Shown: positions 24,662 to 29,235 of the stretch, piece by piece
How the letters are laid out: every line of letters begins with the position of its first letter
Numbering within the stretch: the stretch's first letter is position 1
Assembly: GCA_937919075.1 (NCBI GenBank)
Contig: CALFOF010000053.1
Location: 1-29,235, forward strand
Direction of reading: 5' to 3'
From: an uncultured Cyanobium sp.
GTDB taxonomy: Bacteria > Cyanobacteriota > Cyanobacteriia > PCC-6307 > Cyanobiaceae
DNA: 29,235 bases
The notes under the pieces: model-generated
What the model was told of the DNA's origin: nothing
Seen by the model: only the letters and a program-made list of their open reading frames with translations
Database searches by the model: none
Position numbers and translations under genes: made by a program

Positions 24662-26638
24662 ATGACCTCAAGCACCAACGGCAAACAACCCTGTCTCCGC
24701 GTGATTCCCCTCGGCGGCCTTCACGAGATCGGCAAGAACACCTGCGTGTTCGAGTACGGCGATGATCTGATGCTGGTGGATGCCGGCCTGGCCTTCCCCA
24801 GCGACGGCATGCACGGCGTCAACGTGGTACTGCCCGACACCAGCTACCTGCGCGAGAACCAGAAGCGCATCCGCGGCATGATCGTGACCCATGGTCACGA
24901 AGATCACATCGGTGGCATTCCTCACCACCTCAAGAACTTCAACATCCCCGTGATCTACGGGCCGCGGCTGGCGATGTCCATGCTTCAAGGGAAAATGGAG
25001 GAGGCTGCGGTCACCGATCGCACCGTCATCCAAACCGTGAGCCCTCGCGATGTGGTGAAGGTGGGGCAGCACTTCAAGGTGGAGTTCATCCGCAACACCC
25101 ACTCGATCGCTGACAGCTTCAGCCTCGCGATCACCACTCCCGTGGGCGTAGTGGTGTTCACCGGCGACTTCAAGTTTGACCACACCCCGGTGGATGGCGA
25201 GTACTTCGACATCCAGCGCATGGCCCATTACGGCGAGCAGGGCGTGCTCTGCCTGTTCAGCGATTCCACCAATGCGGAGATTCCCGGCTTCACTCCGCCT
25301 GAGCGGGCCGTGTTCCCGAATCTCGATCGCCACTTCGCCAACGCCGAAGGCCGGGTGATCGTCACCACCTTTGCCAGCTCGGTGCATCGGGTATCGATGA
25401 TTCTGGAACTGGCCATGAAGCATGGCCGCAAGGTGGGCCTGCTGGGCCGCTCCATGCTCAACGTGATCGCCAAGGCGCGCGAACTGGGCTACATCCGCTG
25501 CCCCGATGAGCTGTTCGTGCCGATCAAGCAGATCCGTGATCTGCCCGACCGCGAAACCCTGCTACTGATGACCGGCAGCCAGGGGGAACCCCTCGCCGCT
25601 CTGAGCCGCATCTCCCGCGGTGAGCACCCCCAGGTGCAGGTGAAATCCACCGACACGATCATCTTCTCGGCCAGCCCGATCCCCGGCAACACCATCTCGG
25701 TGGTGAACACCATCGACCGGTTGATGATGATGGGAGCGAAGGTTGTGTACGGCAAAGGCGAGGGCATTCACGTGTCCGGCCACGGTTGCCAGGAAGATCA
25801 CAAGCTCATGCTGGCGCTCACCCGGCCGAAGTTCTTCGTGCCTGTTCACGGCGAGCACCGCATGCTCGTGTGCCACTCCAAGACGGCCCAATCGATGGGG
25901 GTTCCCGCCGACAACATCCTGATCATCGACAACGGCGATGTGGTGGAGCTCACCCCCGACCGCATCCACAGGGGTGAACCGGTCAAGGCCGGCATTGAGC
26001 TGCTCGATGCCTCCCGCAACGGCATTGTCGACGCCAGGGTGCTCAAGGAGCGCCAGCAGCTGGCCGAAGATGGGGTGATCACCCTGCTCACCGTGATCAG
26101 CACCGACGGTGTGATGGCGGCTCCGCCGCGGGTGAATCTGCGTGGCGTGGTCACCACCGCCGATGCCCGCAAGCTCTCGGTCTGGGCCGAGCGTGAAATC
26201 ACCTGGGTGCTGGAGAACCGCTGGAATCAGCTCTCCCGCAACAGCGGCGGCAATGCACCTGAAGTGGATTGGGTGGGCGTTCAGCGCGAGATCGAAGTGG
26301 GGCTGCAGCGCCGGCTGCGCCGCGAGCTGCAGGTGGAGCCGCTGATCATCTGCCTGGTCCAGCCGGCTCCCGCTGGCACGCCGGCTTACAAGGGCCGCGC
26401 CGATGCCGAGCCCGACAGCCGGCCGGCGCCCCGCACCGTGCGGCACCAGAGCCGCGAGGTGGTTCGGGACGGCGCGTTGCGCACTGCGCCGGCACCTGCT
26501 GCCACGCCTGTCCGTCAACTCGCTGTGGCGGCCCCAGCGGCCGCCGTCGTCCATGAAGAGCCTGCGGTGGTGCGCCGCGAGGAGCCGGAAATGCCCGCGA
26601 ACCGGGTGCGCCGCCGCCGCTCCACAGCTGCCGGCTGA
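24662..26638 (+). CDS. rnj: Ribonuclease J
   Basis: A 658-residue metallo-beta-lactamase/beta-CASP ribonuclease with endo- and 5'-3' exonuclease activity, involved in mRNA decay and rRNA maturation. The zinc motif HGHEDH (77-82) is intact. Other family motifs are GDFKFDHTPVDG, SDSTNAE, TTFASSVHRV, GSQGEP, SASPIPGNT and VSGHGCQEDHKLML. The core ends near residue 565. The remaining 90 or so residues are Pro/Ala-rich and finish in a basic stretch (NRVRRRRSTAAG), probably disordered and possibly RNA- or partner-binding. It begins 126 nt after dapA with no clear Shine-Dalgarno. Convergent with the TPR-like gene, 25 nt apart. Confidence 0.96.
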   Translation: MTSSTNGKQPCLRVIPLGGLHEIGKNTCVFEYGDDLMLVDAGLAFPSDGMHGVNVVLPDTSYLRENQKRIRGMIVTHGHEDHIGGIPHHLKNFNIPVIYGPRLAMSMLQGKMEEAAVTDRTVIQTVSPRDVVKVGQHFKVEFIRNTHSIADSFSLAITTPVGVVVFTGDFKFDHTPVDGEYFDIQRMAHYGEQGVLCLFSDSTNAEIPGFTPPERAVFPNLDRHFANAEGRVIVTTFASSVHRVSMILELAMKHGRKVGLLGRSMLNVIAKARELGYIRCPDELFVPIKQIRDLPDRETLLLMTGSQGEPLAALSRISRGEHPQVQVKSTDTIIFSASPIPGNTISVVNTIDRLMMMGAKVVYGKGEGIHVSGHGCQEDHKLMLALTRPKFFVPVHGEHRMLVCHSKTAQSMGVPADNILIIDNGDVVELTPDRIHRGEPVKAGIELLDASRNGIVDARVLKERQQLAEDGVITLLTVISTDGVMAAPPRVNLRGVVTTADARKLSVWAEREITWVLENRWNQLSRNSGGNAPEVDWVGVQREIEVGLQRRLRRELQVEPLIICLVQPAPAGTPAYKGRADAEPDSRPAPRTVRHQSREVVRDGALRTAPAPAATPVRQLAVAAPAAAVVHEEPAVVRREEPEMPANRVRRRRSTAAG

Positions 26639-26663
26639 TGGCCCGGCTGGGTGGTGGTGGGCC

Positions 26664-27389
26664 TCAGTCCAGCACCACCCGCAGCAATCCCTTCATCAGC
26701 TCCGCTTCTTCTTCGGGGCTGATTTCCAATGGCGGCAGTGAGGTAAGCCCCGAATCGGCGGCCCAGCGGGACGCGGGTGTGGCGTCCTCCACCACTCGCA
26801 CGTTCACGGTTTCGATCGGGGGCGGAACCGGCAGCACCGTTTCAATCGCCACAGCGCGGCTGCCGCTCGCCGCACCGCTGTCAGACGTGGAGGCCTGGGT
26901 CATGAACGGCAGTGAAAGGTCCGTGCTCCCCTCGGGGTCAAGCAACTCCACCACATTGTCACTGCCGCCATCATTCAGCCAGGGCATGGCGGCTGTGACG
27001 CCGCCCGTGATGCCGGTCTTGCTGTTGATCGGTGGCGCGGTCAGTAGATCAGGAACAACCCCGTGCCCGGGCGCGCTGGCCCGTTGCAGGGCTTTCTCGG
27101 TGAGCTCCACTCCCTGAGCCGCCAGGTCGCGGTAGGTGGGGTCGAGAGCGTTGACGAGCACGTTGCGGTACAACTGTCCGGCACGCGCCGGTTGCTGCAG
27201 CCCGTAGAAATTGATGTGGCCGAGCAGCAGCTTGAGGCGGAGCACCTGGGGACGGTTGCCTGTGCCTTCCACCACGTTTATCAGCGCTTCGGCGCCGGAG
27301 AGGGCTTCGTCGTAGCGCCCCTGGCTGTAGGCCAGTTCCACCACGCCATAACTGCGGTCGAAGCTGGCCTGATCGAAAACTTCTGACAT
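26664..27389 (-). CDS. Cyanobacterial TPR-like protein of unknown function
   Basis: A 241-residue protein I cannot assign to a characterised family. The N-terminal half (about 1-115) is helical and repeat-like, with YGVVELAYSQGRYDEALSGA and LLLGHINFYGLQQPARAGQL segments suggesting degenerate tetratricopeptide repeats. The middle (about 115-205) is low-complexity and probably disordered. The C-terminus has a short acidic helix (ISPEEEAELMKGLLRVVLD) that may be a binding motif. No signal peptide or membrane segment. The ATG shares one base with the tilS stop codon (TGATG), so translation is likely coupled to tilS. Confidence 0.75.
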   Translation of the reverse strand: MSEVFDQASFDRSYGVVELAYSQGRYDEALSGAEALINVVEGTGNRPQVLRLKLLLGHINFYGLQQPARAGQLYRNVLVNALDPTYRDLAAQGVELTEKALQRASAPGHGVVPDLLTAPPINSKTGITGGVTAAMPWLNDGGSDNVVELLDPEGSTDLSLPFMTQASTSDSGAASGSRAVAIETVLPVPPPIETVNVRVVEDATPASRWAADSGLTSLPPLEISPEEEAELMKGLLRVVLD

Positions 27390-28486
27390 CAGTGGGGGGC
27401 GATGTGGAGGGTTGAAGCCGATGGCGGACCAGCGCGCCGGGCAGATCGCTCAAGCGTGAGCGTTTCGCGCGCCCACTCCAGCCGCCAACCATCGGCAAGA
27501 TCCAGGCTGCCAGGCCCGCGCTCCGGCGGCAACCGCTGCCTCAGGCGCTCCAGCTGGGAGTTCAGTGGCCCGTTTCCCGTTTCCCGCTCAATCCAATGGC
27601 GCAGCATGGCGGTCTGGGCGGCCCCGGACAGCTCGGTGAGGACGGCACGGCTGAGGGTGCGGGGCCTGCCTTGCTCACTGAGCGCGATGAGGCCAAGAGA
27701 CAACAGTTCGCTCTGCAACGCCTGGCCGTGCTCCAGCCGCTCGGCCAGGGCGTTCATGCGACGGCTGGCCCCGGGATGCAGCTCCTCCAGCACCGGTAGC
27801 ACCTGGTGGCGGATGCGGTTGCGGCTGAAGCGCGGATCCGCGTTGCTGGAATCGGGCCACACGGGCAGGCCGCGGTCTGCGCAGAACCGCTCGGTCTCCT
27901 CACGCATCAGCCCCAGCAGCGGCCGGGCGATCTGCACCTTGCCGCTGCTGGGCCGCAGGCGCCGCAGGCTGGCCAGCCCCCGCAGATGGGTGCCGCGGGC
28001 CAGGTGCAGAAGCATGGTTTCGGCGCGGTCGCTGGCGGTGTGGCCGGTGGCCACCCGGCGGCAACCCAGCTGTTGTGCCAGCTGCTGCAGGCAGCGATAC
28101 CGCCATTCCCGCGCGTCCGCTTCCGAGCCCAGCCCTTGAGCAGGGGTTGCCAGCTCCAGTGGCAGCTGCTGCTGCCTGGCCCAGGCGGCCAGCTCCCGGG
28201 CCTGGCGGCCGGCTTCGTGGCGCCAGCCGTGGTTGCCGTGCCAGAGATGAAGCTGCCAGTGGTGCAGGCGGCTCAGGTCGAGCAGCAGCCCGGTCATCGC
28301 CATCGAATCCTGGCCGCCGGAAACGGCCAGCAGCAACCGCTCCCCCGGTGGCAGCAGCTCGGGGTGCAGCAGCAGAGTCTGGTGCAGGCGGAGCTGCAGG
28401 GGCCCCCAGGGGGAGCGGGCCGGCAGCTGTTTGCCGAGCCTGGCGGGCTGCTCCTCCTGCCCGGTGGGTGGGACAATGCCAGTCAT
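27389..28486 (-). CDS. tilS: tRNA(Ile)-lysidine synthase TilS
   Basis: A 365-residue PP-loop ATPase that converts C34 of the CAT-anticodon tRNA-Ile to lysidine so it reads AUA. The PP-loop is SGGQDSM (from about residue 56). Other family motifs are LHLWHGNHGWR, TGHTASDRAETMLLHLARGT (His and Asp of the active site) and the PLLGLMREETERFC and RNRIRHQVLPVLEEL segments. The ATG at 28486 is chosen; a TTG at 28537 would add 17 residues and overlap the divergent ycf23 gene. It is slightly short at the C-terminus compared with E. coli TilS, as is usual in cyanobacteria. Confidence 0.95.
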   Translation of the reverse strand: MTGIVPPTGQEEQPARLGKQLPARSPWGPLQLRLHQTLLLHPELLPPGERLLLAVSGGQDSMAMTGLLLDLSRLHHWQLHLWHGNHGWRHEAGRQARELAAWARQQQLPLELATPAQGLGSEADAREWRYRCLQQLAQQLGCRRVATGHTASDRAETMLLHLARGTHLRGLASLRRLRPSSGKVQIARPLLGLMREETERFCADRGLPVWPDSSNADPRFSRNRIRHQVLPVLEELHPGASRRMNALAERLEHGQALQSELLSLGLIALSEQGRPRTLSRAVLTELSGAAQTAMLRHWIERETGNGPLNSQLERLRQRLPPERGPGSLDLADGWRLEWARETLTLERSARRAGPPSASTLHIAPH

Positions 28487-28501
28487 CTGCTGCCCCCGCC
28501 G

Positions 28502-29235
28502 ATGTCTCGCCTCGCCAGTCTGCCCGCTGCACTGCAAGCTTCGCTGGCCTCGCGGCGGCTGTTGAAGGTGATCGCAGGCCTCACCAACCGCGACGCGGCT
28601 TCGGTGACGGCGGTGAGCCGGGCGGCAGGAGCCGGCGGGGCTGACCTGATCGATGTGGCTTGTGACCCCGAGCTGGTGCGGCTGGCGGCAACGGCCTCCG
28701 GCTTGCCGATCTGCGCCTCGGCTGTCGATCCCGACCTGTTCCCTGCGGTGGTCGCCGCCGGCGCGGCCATGGTGGAGATCGGCAATTTCGATGCCTTCTA
28801 CCCGTTAGGCCGTCGCTTCGGCGCCGATGAGGTGATCGCCCTCACCCGCCGCACCCGGCAGTTGCTGCCCCATGTGGTGCTGTCCGTCACCGTGCCGCAC
28901 ATCCTGCCGCTCGATCAGCAGGAGCAGCTGGCGGTGGCTCTGGCGGCCGAAGGCGCCGACATCATCCAGACCGAAGGCGGCACCAGCGCCCTCCCCCACA
29001 GCGCCGGCATCCTTGGCCTGATCGAAAAGGCGGCGCCCACTCTGGCGGCGGCTTACGCCATCAGCCGCGCCGTTCCCCTGCCGGTGCTGTGTGCCTCTGG
29101 CCTGTCGGCCGTGACCCTGCCGCTGGCGATCGCTGCCGGTGCCAGTGGCGTGGGCGTGGGCTCGGCCATCAACCGCCTGCACGACGACCTGGCGATGGTG
29201 GCGGTGGTGCGCAGCCTGCGCGAGGCGCTCAGCGG
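28502..29235 (+). CDS. ycf23: Ycf23/DUF561-family protein (3' end beyond window)
   Basis: An open frame of about 244 residues with no stop before the window end. It begins MSRLASLPAALQASLASRRL, followed by LLKVIAGLTNRDAASVTAVS, IDVACDPELVRLA and PICASAVDP, then SVTVPHILPLDQQEQLAVAL, IIQTEGGTSALP and PVLCASGLSAVTLPLAIAAG, ending GASGVGVGSAINRL. This alternation of beta-alpha units and a C-terminal glycine-rich phosphate-type loop indicates a TIM-barrel. The pattern matches the Ycf23/DUF561 family of cyanobacteria and plastids, whose reaction is not established. It is divergent from tilS with only 15 nt between start codons. The C-terminus is cut off by the window. Confidence 0.85.
   Translation, partial: MSRLASLPAALQASLASRRLLKVIAGLTNRDAASVTAVSRAAGAGGADLIDVACDPELVRLAATASGLPICASAVDPDLFPAVVAAGAAMVEIGNFDAFYPLGRRFGADEVIALTRRTRQLLPHVVLSVTVPHILPLDQQEQLAVALAAEGADIIQTEGGTSALPHSAGILGLIEKAAPTLAAAYAISRAVPLPVLCASGLSAVTLPLAIAAGASGVGVGSAINRLHDDLAMVAVVRSLREALS

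Overview
The window is about 29 kb of GC-rich chromosome from a picocyanobacterium, most likely a Cyanobium- or Synechococcus-type organism. That rests on several cyanobacterial marker genes: Psb34 (Ssl1498 family), Ycf23/DUF561, the SqdB/SqdX sulfolipid pair, a GT2 monoglucosyldiacylglycerol synthase, and a class V photorespiratory aminotransferase. Gene order (guaA to a class B PBP; tig-clpP-clpX-dnaX; asd-dapA-rnj-tilS), high GC and scattered HIP1 octamers (GCGATCGC) agree. I see no phage, integrase, insertion sequence, CRISPR array or toxin locus. The window looks like compact core genome.

Layout. Positions 1-1291: a cut-off tRNA-Gly(CCC) and a class V aminotransferase, both minus. 1345-7107 (plus): cbiD, guaA, two uncharacterised cyanobacterial proteins and the elongation transpeptidase PBP2. 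7213-9875 (minus): Psb34, then sqdB and sqdX, which make the sulfolipid SQDG. 9950-11416: thiG (minus) back to back with a small exported protein (plus). 11454-12740 (minus): rpmI, rplT and a membrane-anchored TPR protein. 12817-15868 (plus): a SpoIID-like cell-wall protein and the glucolipid synthase MgdA. 15865-22054 (minus): tig, clpP, clpX, an LRAT-domain protein and dnaX. 22494-26638 (plus): asd, dapA and ribonuclease J. 26664-28486 (minus): tilS and an uncharacterised TPR-like protein. 28502 to the end: a ycf23 gene that runs off the window.

Functional themes are thylakoid lipid and photosystem biogenesis (sqdB, sqdX, mgdA, psb34, possible ycf37), envelope and peptidoglycan (mrdA, spoIID-like, and the diaminopimelate/lysine branch asd-dapA), protein quality control (tig, clpP, clpX), RNA and translation (rnj, tilS, rpmI, rplT, tRNA-Gly) and cofactor or nucleotide synthesis (cbiD, thiG, guaA). 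Genes are packed tightly, often with overlapping or nearly touching ends. Only one stretch above 300 bases (22055-22493) lacks a gene. Several starts are non-ATG (GTG for sqdB; TTG for asd, dapA and the 202-residue protein).

The least explained items are the LRAT-domain papain-fold protein inside the Clp/DnaX run, the two unknown genes between guaA and mrdA, the TPR-like protein translationally coupled to tilS, and Ycf23. I found no convincing undescribed multi-gene system; these are the best leads.
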